64,000 nucleotides of DNA from Streptomyces coffeae (GCF_016741875.1 NZ_JAERRF010000035.1:26335-90334); one strand, 5' to 3'; shown: positions 15,855-25,943, counted from the stretch's first letter. A program made the numbers and translations. The notes: a model not told the origin generated them from the letters alone.

Positions 15855-18800
15855 AAGGACGCCATCGAAGGCGGCGCGACCGAGCGCATACCGCAAGGCG
15901 CCAAGCCTTCTGAGGTCATACCCGGCTCACCGAAGACCATCGAGGACCTGGCCGTCAAACTCCGCGCCTACTCCGGCGCGTTCAAGGACGGAGAGGACCA
16001 GCTCGGCGTCCTGTCCCTGATGAACTGGACCGGCGCCGCCAACGAAGGCTTCAAAGGCGCCACCGACAAACTCCCCAAAGAACTGGAGTCCGCCCAGACC
16101 TACTTCACCTCCGCCGCAAGCGCCCTGGACTCCTACGCCGCCAAACTGCGGTCGGTGCAAAAGCGCGTCAAACCGATCATCGATGACGCCGACGAGGCCC
16201 GCGCCGCCTCCAAGCGCTACTGGGCTCGGGTCAAGGAATACAACGCCGCGGTGGACCGCAAGGACGACACCCTGCCCGAGCGCCCGCCGGAGGACGACCC
16301 CGGACTCGCCGCGCTGAACAGCTGCTACGGCCGCCTGGACAAACTGGAGCACGAACTCCAGCTCGTCGTCTCCGCGTCGAAGAAGAAACTGGACACCGCG
16401 GCCAAAGAGGCCCCGGACAAACCCCCCGCCCCCTCCGGCTGGGACACGTTCAAAAAGGGCCTCGGGGACTTCTTCGGCGGCGCGGGCGAGACCGTCAGCG
16501 GCTGGTACAACGACTTCGACGACCTCGTCAACGACGGCATAGGAGGCGCCGGACTGCGCCTCGCGGGCATGGTCGACGGCGCCGCCTACGCCGCCGACCA
16601 CCCCAAAGAGTTCGCCAAGGCCGTCGTCAACTGGGACGAATGGCAACGCAACCCTGCCCGCGCCGCCGGCCAGCTCACCCCCGAACTCCTCCTCGCCCTC
16701 GCATCCGGCGGCTCAGGCGCCATCCGACGGGGCGGCTCCGCGGCCAAAAACGCCGCGCAACGCCTCCTCAACCGCGAACGCGCCCTCTGCCGCGACGGCC
16801 GAGCCCGCGGGCGCACGAACAGCGATCCGGACAACAACAGCACACCGAACGGGGAGCGGCCCACCACCGGTGAGCCGATCGATGTGGCCACCGGCGAGAT
16901 GGTCATGTCCGCCACCGACGTCGCCCTGCCCGGAGTGCTCCCGCTGGTCCTGGAGCGCCACTACGTCTCCGGGCACCCCTGCGGCGGGTGGTTCGGCCGC
17001 ACCTGGGCGGGCACCCTCGACCAGCGCCTGGAGATCGACGACGAGGGTGTCGTCTACATCACCGACGACGGCATGCTCCTGGCGTACCCGATACCGGAGC
17101 CCGGTGTCCCCACGCTGCCCGCCTCCGGCCCCCGCTGGCCGCTGTGCTGGGACGGCAAGCCGGACGGCACGTTCACCATCACCGCCCCGGAACACCACCG
17201 CACCCTCCACTTCAGCCCGCTCCCGGCAGCCGGCCGGGAGCTCGCCCTGACCGCGATCACCGACCGCACCGGCGACAACGACGGCGACCGCATCACCATC
17301 ACCTACACCACAGACGGCACCCCAACGGAGATCAACCACTCCGGCGGCTACCGCATCGCCATCGACACCGACCCACAACTGCTGCGCATCACCGCCCTGC
17401 GCATGCTCCACGGCGAGGACCACCAGCACAGCACCACCCTGATCTCCTACGGCTACAACCAGGCCGGAGACCTCAGCGAGATCATCAACTCCACCGGGAA
17501 ACCACTGCGCTACCAGTACGACGACGCACACCGCATCACGTCCTGGACCGACCGCAACGGCACCACCTACGCCTACGTCTACGACCACCGCGGCCGCGTC
17601 CTGCGCGGCATCGGCCCCGACGGCACCCTCTCCGGCCGGCTCCACTACAGCACCGACGGCCGCACCACCCGCTACACCGACTCTCTCGGCAACACCACCA
17701 CCTACGCCCACAACAACGCCTACAAGGTGATCGCGGAGACGGATCCGCTGGGCAACACCACCCACACCGAATGGGACACCAACAACCGCCACCCCATCGC
17801 CATCACCAACCCACTGGGCCACACCACCCGCTATCACTACGACAACCACGACCGCCTGACCACCATCGAGCACCCCGACGGCACCGTCAGCAGAGCCGTC
17901 CGCAACGCGTGGGGCCTGCCGCTGGAGATCCATGAACGGGGCGGCGCGGTATGGCGCCACACCTATGACGCACGCGGGGCGCACACCTCCACCACCGACC
18001 CCAGCGGGGCCACCACCTACTACACATACGACAACAAGGGTCACCTCTCGGCGATCACCGATGCGCTGGGCCACACCATCGAGGTGACCACCAACGGCGC
18101 CGGTCTGCCGGTCACCGTCACCGACCCCCTCGGCCGGACCACCCATGTCGGCCGGGGCCCCCACGGCCAGATCACCGCGATTACCGACCCGCTCGGTGGG
18201 ACCACCCGGCAGGGCTGGACCATCGAAGGCCGACCCGCCTGGCGCGAAACCCCCGATGGCGCCCGCGAGGTGTGGCAGTGGGACACCGAGGGCAACCTCG
18301 CCCACCACACCGACCAGGCCGGACACACCACCACCTACACCCACACCTACTTCGACCAGCCGGTCACCCGCACCGACCCCGACGGCGCCCGCTACACCTT
18401 CGGCTACGACACCGAACTTCGCCTGACCACCGTCACCAACCCCCAGGGCCGCCAGTGGCGTTACGACTACGATCCGGCAGGCCATCTGGTCGCCGAGACC
18501 GACTTCAACGGCGCCACCCGCACCTACACCCGTGACGCCGCGGGCCGCCTCACCGCACGGACCAACGCACTGGGCGAAACACTGCGCTACACCCTCGACA
18601 CCGCCGGGCGCGTCCTCGCCCAGCACGACGAGAGCACCGGCGAAGAGACCACCTTCGCCTACGACGCCAACGGCGCTCTGATCCAGGCGGCCAACCCCAC
18701 GACCGAGCTCACCCGGGAACACGACCCGCTCGGCCGCCTCATCGCGGAAACCCTCAACGGCCGCACCATCAGACACACCTATGACGCCCTGGGCAGACGT

Positions 18801-20393
18801 ACCCGGCGTACCACCCCCTCGGCCCGCACCTCCGACTGGTCATGGGAGGCGACGGGGTACCCGTCCACGCTCACCACCGGCGGCAACACCCTCTCCTTCA
18901 CCTATGACGCGGCAGGCCGGGAGACACAGCGCGCCACCGGAGCGGTCACCCTGGCTCAGGGCTGGGACACGGTGGGCCGCCTGACCTCGCAGAGCCTCAC
19001 CACCTCACCCGAGGGCCTTCTCCAGCACCGCAGCTACACCTACCGGACCGACGGCTACGTCACACAGATCCGCGAACTCACGACTGGAACCCGTGACTTC
19101 ACCGTCGACAGCATGGGGCGGGTGACCGGGGTCCAGGCACACGGCTGGACCGAGAAGTACGCCTACGACAGCGCGGGCAACCAGACACACGCCACCGCTC
19201 CGGACCACGCGGCGTCCGGTGACCGCGCCTACCACGGCACCCTCATCCGCCACGCGGGCCGCACCAGCTATGAACACGACGCCGCGGGCCGCCTCATCCG
19301 CAGGACCCGCAGACTCCTCAACGGCCGGACCCGCACCTGGACCTACACCTGGAACACCCACGACCGCCTCACCGAGGTCACCACCCCGCAGGGCGACCGC
19401 TGGTGCTACACCTACGACCCGCTCGGCCGCCGCACCGCGAAACGCCACCTCCTGGACGACGGTACGGTCGCCGAGGAAGTCCATTTCACCTGGGACAGCG
19501 CCCACTTGGTGGAACAGATCACCTCGGGCGGCACGGTGACGACGTGGGACTACGCCCCGCTCACCCATCGCCCGGTAGCGCAGACCACACACCGGACAGC
19601 TGAGGCCGTTCCCGGGAGCGCCAACGCGGTTCTCGCCCTCGCCGACGTACCTCAGTCCGAGTACGACGCGCGCTTCCACGCCATCATCACGGACCTGGTC
19701 GGCATGCCCACCGAACTGGTCACCCCCGACGGCACCCTCGACTGGCAACTCCGCACCACCGTATGGGGCACACCGCTCCCCGCCCCGTCCGGCGACGTGG
19801 AGTGCCCGCTCCGCTTCCCCGGCCAGTACGCCGACGCCGAAACCGGCCTCCACTACAACTACTTCCGCCACTACGACCCGGAAACCGCCCGCTACGTCAC
19901 CACCGATCCGCTCGGCCTCGGTCCGGCGCCCAACCCCGGCGCCTACGTCCACAACCCGCACACCTGGAGCGACCCGCTCGGCCTCGCGAAGTGCCCGACC
20001 GCGAAGGCCCAGGGCGCGGCGGACAAGATCATCGACAGTGCCGCACAGGGCAAGATGAGAAAGGCCAGCAACTATCATCCGCACTTCGACAACGACGAAC
20101 GCGTGCTGGAAATTCTGAAGAATCCGGACGCGGTCTATCTCTCCGAAGGCCAGAAGGGAAACCTCATCTTCCGGCAGGGCGACGACATCGTGGTCACCAA
20201 GGGAGCCGGCGCCGGTGCGGGCGACGTCATCACGGGCTACGGACCGTCCGGCCGCAAGGGAACCAGCGGGGTCGACGCGACGGGCGGATCACCGGACGAC
20301 CCCGGAACCCCTATCTCACACGACGACATCGTGAACGGTAAGATTCCGAACACGAAGGGTGGATATTTGAACCCCGCGAAGCAGATCAAATGA
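15846..20393 (+). CDS. RHS-repeat polymorphic toxin with WXG-type N-terminus
   Basis: 1515-aa secreted or surface toxin. Residues 1-150 are helical with a WXG turn ('NWTGAANEGFKG', about 60), as in type VII-exported toxins. About 340-410 is the DUF6531 entry domain ('GEPIDVATGEMVMSATDVAL'). From about 480 to 1260 there are many YD/RHS repeats ('YDALGRRT', 'YDAAGRLT'), and the core closes with 'YVTTDPLGL' and 'WSDPLGLA' (about 1378). The last 137 residues are the variable toxic tip, with 'HFDNDERVLEIL' and 'DDIVVTKGAGAGAGDVITGY'. I cannot assign this tip to a named family; an RNase of the BECR fold is a guess. GTG 15846 follows GGGGGAAGGGAA. The stop overlaps the next gene. Confidence 0.92.
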   Translation: MTHKDAIEGGATERIPQGAKPSEVIPGSPKTIEDLAVKLRAYSGAFKDGEDQLGVLSLMNWTGAANEGFKGATDKLPKELESAQTYFTSAASALDSYAAKLRSVQKRVKPIIDDADEARAASKRYWARVKEYNAAVDRKDDTLPERPPEDDPGLAALNSCYGRLDKLEHELQLVVSASKKKLDTAAKEAPDKPPAPSGWDTFKKGLGDFFGGAGETVSGWYNDFDDLVNDGIGGAGLRLAGMVDGAAYAADHPKEFAKAVVNWDEWQRNPARAAGQLTPELLLALASGGSGAIRRGGSAAKNAAQRLLNRERALCRDGRARGRTNSDPDNNSTPNGERPTTGEPIDVATGEMVMSATDVALPGVLPLVLERHYVSGHPCGGWFGRTWAGTLDQRLEIDDEGVVYITDDGMLLAYPIPEPGVPTLPASGPRWPLCWDGKPDGTFTITAPEHHRTLHFSPLPAAGRELALTAITDRTGDNDGDRITITYTTDGTPTEINHSGGYRIAIDTDPQLLRITALRMLHGEDHQHSTTLISYGYNQAGDLSEIINSTGKPLRYQYDDAHRITSWTDRNGTTYAYVYDHRGRVLRGIGPDGTLSGRLHYSTDGRTTRYTDSLGNTTTYAHNNAYKVIAETDPLGNTTHTEWDTNNRHPIAITNPLGHTTRYHYDNHDRLTTIEHPDGTVSRAVRNAWGLPLEIHERGGAVWRHTYDARGAHTSTTDPSGATTYYTYDNKGHLSAITDALGHTIEVTTNGAGLPVTVTDPLGRTTHVGRGPHGQITAITDPLGGTTRQGWTIEGRPAWRETPDGAREVWQWDTEGNLAHHTDQAGHTTTYTHTYFDQPVTRTDPDGARYTFGYDTELRLTTVTNPQGRQWRYDYDPAGHLVAETDFNGATRTYTRDAAGRLTARTNALGETLRYTLDTAGRVLAQHDESTGEETTFAYDANGALIQAANPTTELTREHDPLGRLIAETLNGRTIRHTYDALGRRTRRTTPSARTSDWSWEATGYPSTLTTGGNTLSFTYDAAGRETQRATGAVTLAQGWDTVGRLTSQSLTTSPEGLLQHRSYTYRTDGYVTQIRELTTGTRDFTVDSMGRVTGVQAHGWTEKYAYDSAGNQTHATAPDHAASGDRAYHGTLIRHAGRTSYEHDAAGRLIRRTRRLLNGRTRTWTYTWNTHDRLTEVTTPQGDRWCYTYDPLGRRTAKRHLLDDGTVAEEVHFTWDSAHLVEQITSGGTVTTWDYAPLTHRPVAQTTHRTAEAVPGSANAVLALADVPQSEYDARFHAIITDLVGMPTELVTPDGTLDWQLRTTVWGTPLPAPSGDVECPLRFPGQYADAETGLHYNYFRHYDPETARYVTTDPLGLGPAPNPGAYVHNPHTWSDPLGLAKCPTAKAQGAADKIIDSAAQGKMRKASNYHPHFDNDERVLEILKNPDAVYLSEGQKGNLIFRQGDDIVVTKGAGAGAGDVITGYGPSGRKGTSGVDATGGSPDDPGTPISHDDIVNGKIPNTKGGYLNPAKQIK

Positions 20394-21160
20394 GGCGACC
20401 CATGGTGAAATTCTCGGTCGGTGACACCATGAGTGCCGAAACGACGCGAACTCCGCTGACCTTCGCACCGCGTTTCGACTTCTCCGGTCCCCAGGTGATC
20501 GTCGCCGGATATACGGACCCGGAAGGGCGTGAGCGGCAACTGGCGCACACTTTCGGCAGCGCACCGTGGCTGTGGTCGGAGGACGATGAGTTCCGGTTCG
20601 ACCAGGCCGGCCGGGAGCTGTCCCACGCCACGTTCTCCGTGCCCCCGCAGTCCGCTCCCGCCGACTCCTGCCGCCGGGTGCCCGACGGGCCGGACCCGCT
20701 GCCGGGCGGGCTGCGCGCGGACACCGCCGAGAATTTCGCCCTGCCGCAGACGACGGTGTTCTGCTGCGACCCCGAAGCCGCCGAGTTGAGGTGTGTGAGG
20801 GACCTCGGTGTGCTCGACCGGCCGCTGGACGCCCGGATCGGCATCGCCCCCGATGTGACCCTCCTCGTACAGGAGGGCGCGGTGGCGGGCTGGAGCCTCA
20901 CCGATCCCGCCCGCTACCTGACCGACGGCTTCGCGGAGCCCGAGGCCACCGCACCCTCCCCCGCCACCCGGCGCCGGCTGGCCGAGTGCCTGGACCTGGT
21001 CTCCTCCCCGCTCGTGGACGAGGTGATGGACCAGGACGCGGCAGCCTGGCGCATGCTCCGGACCACCGAACGCGCCTTGCGCGATCAGCGGGAGGACCGG
21101 CGGCGAGCGGATGTCCTGCACCAGGTCATCAGCCGGCTGATGGAGGATTACGAGCCGTGA
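20390..21160 (+). CDS. Candidate immunity protein for the RHS toxin
   Basis: 256-aa soluble protein without recognised domain. Its ATG overlaps the toxin stop (ATGA), the usual position and coupling of an immunity gene. Residues about 20-80 are strand-rich ('TRTPLTFAPRFDFSGPQVIV'); residues about 195-250 are charged helices rich in Arg and Glu. In-frame ATGs at 20402 and 20432 are possible alternative starts. It converges with the FAD monooxygenase gene and overlaps its end by 13 bp. The neutralising role is inferred from position only. Confidence 0.6.
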   Translation: MRRPMVKFSVGDTMSAETTRTPLTFAPRFDFSGPQVIVAGYTDPEGRERQLAHTFGSAPWLWSEDDEFRFDQAGRELSHATFSVPPQSAPADSCRRVPDGPDPLPGGLRADTAENFALPQTTVFCCDPEAAELRCVRDLGVLDRPLDARIGIAPDVTLLVQEGAVAGWSLTDPARYLTDGFAEPEATAPSPATRRRLAECLDLVSSPLVDEVMDQDAAAWRMLRTTERALRDQREDRRRADVLHQVISRLMEDYEP

Positions 21161-22546
21161 GGCCCGATGCGGCCGATGTAGCCGTCCGGGCGCACCAGAA
21201 CGGAGGTTCCGTCCATGGCGTCGTAGGCGGCGCGCGTGGCCGTGGCTGTCCATGACGTACCGGCCGGGTGCGGACCGCCCCGGGGGGAGAACGGTCCAGG
21301 AGTGCGGTTCGTCCGGGCCGGGCGCGCCGAAGGTGAGGCGGGTGGCATGGGGCCCGCGGTAGAGGTCGAAGAGGCGCAGCGCCCGCCCGTCGGCGCCGGT
21401 GACCGGGGCGTCCGGGGCCCGGTCGCCCGCGACGATACGCCCCTGGGTCGTCCGGTAGGACACATCCAGCTGGCGGGTGCTCGCGTCACGGCGGTGGGCG
21501 TCCTCGGCGCCCTCCTTGTGGCGTTCCAGCAGCCGGGTGGACAGCTCCAGTACGCGGGCGGCCGTGGCGCGCCGCTCGATCTCGTAGGTGTCGAGCAGGG
21601 CGGGTGAGCCGTCGGCCAGTTTCCAGCCGAGGTTGTAGGCGTCCTGCACGCCGGTGTTCAGCCCCTGTCCGCCGGTCGGCGGGTGCACATGGGCCGCATC
21701 GCCCGCGAGGAACACCCGGCCCACCTGGAAACGCTCGGCCAGCCGGATGTTGGGCCGCCAGACCGTCGCCCAGGCAAGGCGGGTCAACCGGACGTCCGCT
21801 GACTGCGCGTCCAGTCTGCGCTGGAGGGTGCGCAGCGAAGCGTTGGTGTCGTCGTCCGCCAGCGGAGTGTTGAACTGGAACAGCCCCGGTGTGCTGGGCA
21901 GCGGACTCATGGCCACGCCGTCGCGCGGGTTCTCGGCGCGGCAGAACCAGTAGCCCCACGCGTGGTCCAGCCCGTCGGCGGCCACATCCCCGATGAGCAC
22001 CCGTAGCGACTCGTCCGTGGTGCCGTCCATCCTCACCGCCAGCGCCTTGCGCACGGTGCTGCGTCCGCCGTCGGCGCCCACGAGGTAGGAGGCGCGCACG
22101 CTTTCGCCCGTGGACAGCCGCACCGTTACGCCGTGCCCGTCCTGGGTCAAGCCGGTGAGCGCCGTGCCGAGTTCGACACGGGTGCCGAGCTCGGCGAGGC
22201 GGTCGCGCAGGATGCCCTCCGTCTGCGACTGGCCGAGGGTCCAGGCGTTCGGGTAGGGCACATCGGGGGTCGGCTCGAGGGGTTCGGCCATCCGCCGGTC
22301 CATCACATGGGCCCCGTCGAGATGAACGCGCATCGTCGGCAGCGGACACCCCTGCCGCAGAACCTCGTCGAGCACACCGAGGTCCTCGAACACCTCCAGG
22401 GTGCGCGGCTGGAGGCTGTCGCCGCGCGAGCCCGCGAAGAAGGTGTCCCTCTGCTCGACGACACGGATGTCCACTCCGCGCCGAGCCAGCTCGATACCCA
22501 GTGTCAGACCGGTGGGGCCCGCTCCGGCGATGAGCACAACTGTCAT
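21148..22546 (-). CDS. FAD-dependent aromatic monooxygenase, frameshifted near C-terminus
   Basis: Flavoprotein hydroxylase of the PheA/TfdB type that uses NAD(P)H and O2. The FAD motifs are 'IAGAGPTGLTLGIEL' at the N-terminus, 'YLVGADGGRSTVRKAL' (about 175) and 'GRVFLAGDAAHVHPPTGGQG' (about 285). After 'YVMDSHGHA' the frame becomes implausible and runs antisense into the toxin operon. The expected ending 'AAYDAMDGTSVLVRPDGYIG' is present in the neighbouring frame and stops at 21148. One extra base in the alternating GC run near 21229-21241 explains this. It could be a real mutation or a sequencing error. ATG 22546 has GGAG upstream and diverges from a TetR gene. Confidence 0.85.
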
Positions 22547-22548
22547 AG

Positions 22549-22578
22549 GTGAATCTCCATTCACTGAATCAGGATTCA
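22549..22578. promoter_or_regulatory. Tandem palindromic operators for the TetR regulator
   Basis: Two abutting perfect palindromes fill the 70-bp divergent gap. GTGAATCTCCATTCAC lies at 22549-22564 and TGAATCAGGATTCA at 22565-22578. Both follow TGAAT-N4-ATTCA. The first also covers the ribosome site of the monooxygenase gene. Confidence 0.75.
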
Positions 22579-22616
22579 TCTTGCCGGTTGATACGGTTCG
22601 GCACAAGGAGGTGACT

Positions 22617-23213
22617 GTGGGACGCAAGGAGAAGGCCGCGGAAACGGAGGCCGCCCTGAAGGCCGCGGCGAAGCGGGTCTTCGCCGAGCGCGGTTATCTG
22701 AACACGAAGATCACAGACATCACCGCCGAGGCCGGCCGCTCCACGGGCTCCTTCTACAGCCACTTCAGCAGCAAGGAAGCGCTCCTCGAAGCCCTCATGG
22801 CAGACATGGGCGCCGACAGCGACATGATGTCCCACGACGCCGACCACTCGGCGGACTTCACCGACCCGGATGCCATCCGCTTCCATGTGGCCGCCTACAT
22901 CAGCGTCTACCGCCGTCACTCCGAGACCGTGCGCGCCATGCAGCAGGCCCTTCTGGTGAGCGAGCAGTTCGCGGCACGCCTTGCCGAGTTCCGCAGCAGT
23001 GCATTGAGCGACATCCTGGATCACATCACCAGCGTCGCCACCGCCGGACGGCAGTTGCCCGCATCACCGGAGAACTCTCTGCGGATCGCGTTCGCGATGC
23101 TCGACACCGCCCTGGAGAGCCGGCAGCAGGGCGAGATCGACCTCGACGACACACAGCTGATCGAGGCCCTGACCCGTTTTCTCTACCGGGGCCTCAACGG
23201 CTGCGACTACTGA
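22617..23213 (+). CDS. TetR-family transcriptional regulator
   Basis: 198-aa repressor. The N-terminal HTH reads 'ITDITAEAGRSTGSFYSHF' (about residues 33-51), followed by the helical ligand and dimer domain. GTG 22617 lies five bases after AAGGAGG; an alternative GTG at 22611 would sit inside the ribosome site. It diverges from the FAD monooxygenase and very likely represses both genes through the two palindromes between them, released by an aromatic compound. The ABC exporter downstream might be under the same control, but it has its own 255-bp leader. Confidence 0.9.
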   Translation: MGRKEKAAETEAALKAAAKRVFAERGYLNTKITDITAEAGRSTGSFYSHFSSKEALLEALMADMGADSDMMSHDADHSADFTDPDAIRFHVAAYISVYRRHSETVRAMQQALLVSEQFAARLAEFRSSALSDILDHITSVATAGRQLPASPENSLRIAFAMLDTALESRQQGEIDLDDTQLIEALTRFLYRGLNGCDY

Positions 23214-23468
23214 AGCCACCACGTCGTATGCGACCTGAGGCGTACGGCCGCCTTCTCTTCCGTCTGTGTCCGACCGGAGGACACCTCGATGGGCGAGGAC
23301 ACGGTGCCCGATTCGACGCCGAACGTCCGCTACCTCTCAGGTAGCACGGCGGGCCCTCCGCTGATACCCGCGGCGTACCGAGAGCGGCGCTTTGGACTGA
23401 CGCGGCCCCGGAGCGGGGCGACTTAGCGTGATTCCCGTCCCCAGAGGGGCGCCGCGAAAGGAACCCAC

Positions 23469-24443
23469 ATGATCGAAGTAAAGGGACTGTCCAAGCGCTA
23501 CGGCGACAAGATCGCCGTGGACGACTTGAGCTTCACGGTCCGGCCCGGACTCGTCACCGGCTTCCTCGGGCCGAACGGGGCCGGGAAGTCCACCACACTG
23601 CGGATGATCGTCGGCCTGGACCAGCCGACCTCCGGTACGGCGACGGTGTGCGGCCGCCCCTACCGGGAGCTCGCCCGTCCACTGTGCACCGCCGGTGCGC
23701 TGCTGGAGGCGAAGGCCGTGCACAGCGGGCGTACCGCGCGCGAGCATCTGCGGGGGCTGGCTGCCTCCAACCGCCTCCCCAAGCGGCGAGTTGACGAGGT
23801 ATTGGAGCTGGTCGGCCTGACCGACCCCGCCCGGCGGCGGGTCGGTGGCTTCTCGCTCGGCATGGGCCAGCGTCTGGGCATCGCGGCCGCGCTGCTGGGG
23901 GACCCCGAGGTCATCATCCTCGACGAACCGGTCAACGGCCTGGATCCGGAGGGCATCCAGTGGGTGCGCGAGTTCATGCGCGGCATGGCCGACGACGGCC
24001 GGACCGTTCTGGTCTCCTCCCATCTGATGAGCGAGATGCAGGACACCGCGGACCATCTGATCGTCATCGGCCGTGGCCGTCTGGCGGCCGACAGTTCGAT
24101 GGCCGACTTCCTGGCGCGCAGTTCGCACAACGGTGTTGTGGTGCGTACACCGCACACGGCGCAACTGGTGTCCGTGTTGCGGAGCAGCGGGGCAACGGTC
24201 GACGCCCTCGTGGACCGCGAGCGCGAGCGCGGGCACGATGCGGTCGAGGAACCTCCCCTGATCGTGAAGGGGCTCGACGCCCGGCGGATCGGGGAACTGG
24301 CCGGGCAGAACGGCCTGTGGCTGCATGAGCTGGCACCACAGCGGGTGTCACTCCAGGAAGCCTTCATGGAGCTCACCGCGGATGCCGTCGAGTACCGGGT
24401 GGGGCGGCGCGGAGCCGCCGAGCACAACGGAGTTGCCGTATGA
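23469..24443 (+). CDS. ABC transporter ATP-binding protein, drug-exporter type
   Basis: 324-aa ATPase of a DrrA-like exporter. Walker A 'GPNGAGKST' (about 34-42), signature 'FSLGMGQRLG' (about 131), Walker B 'VIILDEPVNGLDPEG' and switch His in 'VLVSSHL'. The C-terminal 110 residues are the extension usual in this subfamily. ATG 23469 follows AAAGGAA. Coupled to the membrane subunit by ATGA. It may export an antibiotic or a natural product. Confidence 0.93.
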   Translation: MIEVKGLSKRYGDKIAVDDLSFTVRPGLVTGFLGPNGAGKSTTLRMIVGLDQPTSGTATVCGRPYRELARPLCTAGALLEAKAVHSGRTAREHLRGLAASNRLPKRRVDEVLELVGLTDPARRRVGGFSLGMGQRLGIAAALLGDPEVIILDEPVNGLDPEGIQWVREFMRGMADDGRTVLVSSHLMSEMQDTADHLIVIGRGRLAADSSMADFLARSSHNGVVVRTPHTAQLVSVLRSSGATVDALVDRERERGHDAVEEPPLIVKGLDARRIGELAGQNGLWLHELAPQRVSLQEAFMELTADAVEYRVGRRGAAEHNGVAV

Positions 24444-25261
24444 ACATGGTCAGGACGCATACCGCCGGGGCGGAACACCGAGCGGTCCCCCGTGCGCTGC
24501 CGGGTGACAACCGGAGCATGCAGCCGCGATTCGCCGATGCGGTCGCCTTCGAGTGGATCAAGATGCGGTCGATCCGGTCGACGTGGTGGACGCTGGCGGC
24601 CGCCGCCTGCATCAGCATCGGCATCGGCATGATCGGCGGCCGCGAGGCGCTTCCGCAGGACACCACGGCGTTCGTCATGGAGAAGATCCTCGTGGGTCTC
24701 TCGCTCGGACAGATGGCGATCTGCGTCTTCGGCGTGCTGACGGCCACGTCGGAGTACGGCACCGGCTCGATCCGCAGTACGTTCACGGCGGTACCCGACC
24801 GCCTGCGGCTGCTGGCCGCCAAGGCCCTGGTCGTCTTCACCGTCTCCCTGGTGGCGGGAACGGCCATCGTCTTCGCCACCTTCGCCGCCGGGACCCTCAC
24901 GCTGGGGTCGGGTGTCCCGGTCCCGTCCCTGTCGGAGGACGCGGTGCTGCGTGCACTGGTGGGCGGAGGCTGCTATCTGGCCCTGCTCGGGGTGTTCTCG
25001 CTCGCCCTGGGCCTGGTGCTGCGCGCCTCCGCGGGCGGCATCACGGCCGCCGTCAGCATCACCTTCATCCTTCCCACGGTGTTCCACATGCTCGGCGATG
25101 CCCTGCTCAAGTGGTGGCCGACCCAGGCCGGACGGCAGATCCTCCAGGTGTCACCGTCCTCCACCGATCTGGCACCGGTCCCGGGGCTCTGCTACTTCGC
25201 GGTCACCACGGTCGTCGCACTCGTCGTCGCGATGGTCCTGACCAACCGGCGTGATGCCTGA
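24440..25261 (+). CDS. ABC-2-type transporter permease
   Basis: 273-aa membrane subunit with six hydrophobic segments, the first at 'WWTLAAAACISIGIGMIGG' and the last at 'YFAVTTVVALVVAMVLTNR'. The cytosolic start 'DAVAFEWIKMRSIRSTWW' is the usual entry motif of this group. ATG overlaps the ATPase stop. It forms the pore of the exporter with the previous gene. Confidence 0.9.
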   Translation: MNMVRTHTAGAEHRAVPRALPGDNRSMQPRFADAVAFEWIKMRSIRSTWWTLAAAACISIGIGMIGGREALPQDTTAFVMEKILVGLSLGQMAICVFGVLTATSEYGTGSIRSTFTAVPDRLRLLAAKALVVFTVSLVAGTAIVFATFAAGTLTLGSGVPVPSLSEDAVLRALVGGGCYLALLGVFSLALGLVLRASAGGITAAVSITFILPTVFHMLGDALLKWWPTQAGRQILQVSPSSTDLAPVPGLCYFAVTTVVALVVAMVLTNRRDA

Positions 25262-25395
25262 CGGGGCGCATGACGTCCGCCGTCCCCGTACACGGCCCTG
25301 CCCGGACACCTGTGTGTCAACGGGCGGGGCCGCGGCCCGCGTTGGCGATGTCCCGGGCACCCGTCCGTCCGGGGGCATGGCTTGCGGCCGATCAA

Positions 25396-25422
25396 CGCAC
25401 CGGACGCACCGGACGCACCGGA
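25396..25422 (+). repeat. Three perfect 9-bp tandem repeats
   Basis: CGCACCGGA occurs three times without change, in the short gap between the convergent exporter permease and Fur genes. Probably a slippage product; no function visible. Confidence 0.8.
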
Positions 25423-25444
25423 CGGTGAACGACCGCCCGCCTGC

Positions 25445-25855
25445 CTAGGCGCAGGACGGGCACAGCCCCTGGTAGGTGACCTCGACCGCGGACACGGTGA
25501 AGCCGAACCGTTCCTCCGCCGGGAGACCGGCCAGCAGATCGCCGGTCGGATGGACATCGCGGATGGTGCCGCAGCCGGAGCACACCAGGTGCTGGTGCGG
25601 GTGGTGTGCGTTGGGGTCGTAGCGCTTGGCGCGGCCGTCGGTGGAGACCTCTATGACCTCACCGAGCGAGACCATCTCCCCCAGGGTGTTGTAGACGGTC
25701 GCGCGGGAGATCTCGGGCAGCCGATCTGCCGCACGGGCGTGCACTTCATCGGCCGTGAGATGCACATGATCGCCGTCGAGGACCTCCGCAACGACACGTC
25801 GCTGGGAGGTCATCCGCCAGCCACGCCCTCGCAGTCGCTCCAGCAGGTCACTCAT
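25445..25855 (-). CDS. Fur-family peroxide-responsive repressor (CatR/FurA-like)
   Basis: 136-aa metalloregulator. The winged HTH includes 'MTSQRRVVAEVL' and 'EISRATVYNTLGEM'; the metal site is 'HHPHQHLVCSGCG', and a second Cys pair is 'CPSC' at the C-terminus. It diverges from katG across 405 bp, as expected for a repressor that keeps catalase low and is inactivated by peroxide. ATG 25855 follows AGGTGA. Confidence 0.9.
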   Translation of the reverse strand: MSDLLERLRGRGWRMTSQRRVVAEVLDGDHVHLTADEVHARAADRLPEISRATVYNTLGEMVSLGEVIEVSTDGRAKRYDPNAHHPHQHLVCSGCGTIRDVHPTGDLLAGLPAEERFGFTVSAVEVTYQGLCPSCA

Positions 25856-25943
25856 ATCGGTTCACCTATTCAGGTTCGGTGGGACTCCCGAAGTTTACCA
25901 ATGGACATCCGGGATCCGATCGGATATGGGTTTGGCGCACTTC

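Noticed and set aside
16713..18776. Minus-strand 687-codon frame opposite the RHS gene
   Set aside because: The valine/glycine-rich translation mirrors the YD repeats; the plus frame is a certain RHS protein.
20237..21230. C-terminal extension of the FAD monooxygenase in its first frame
   Set aside because: It is antisense to the immunity gene and the toxin end and has no domain features. The proper C-terminus is in the other frame.
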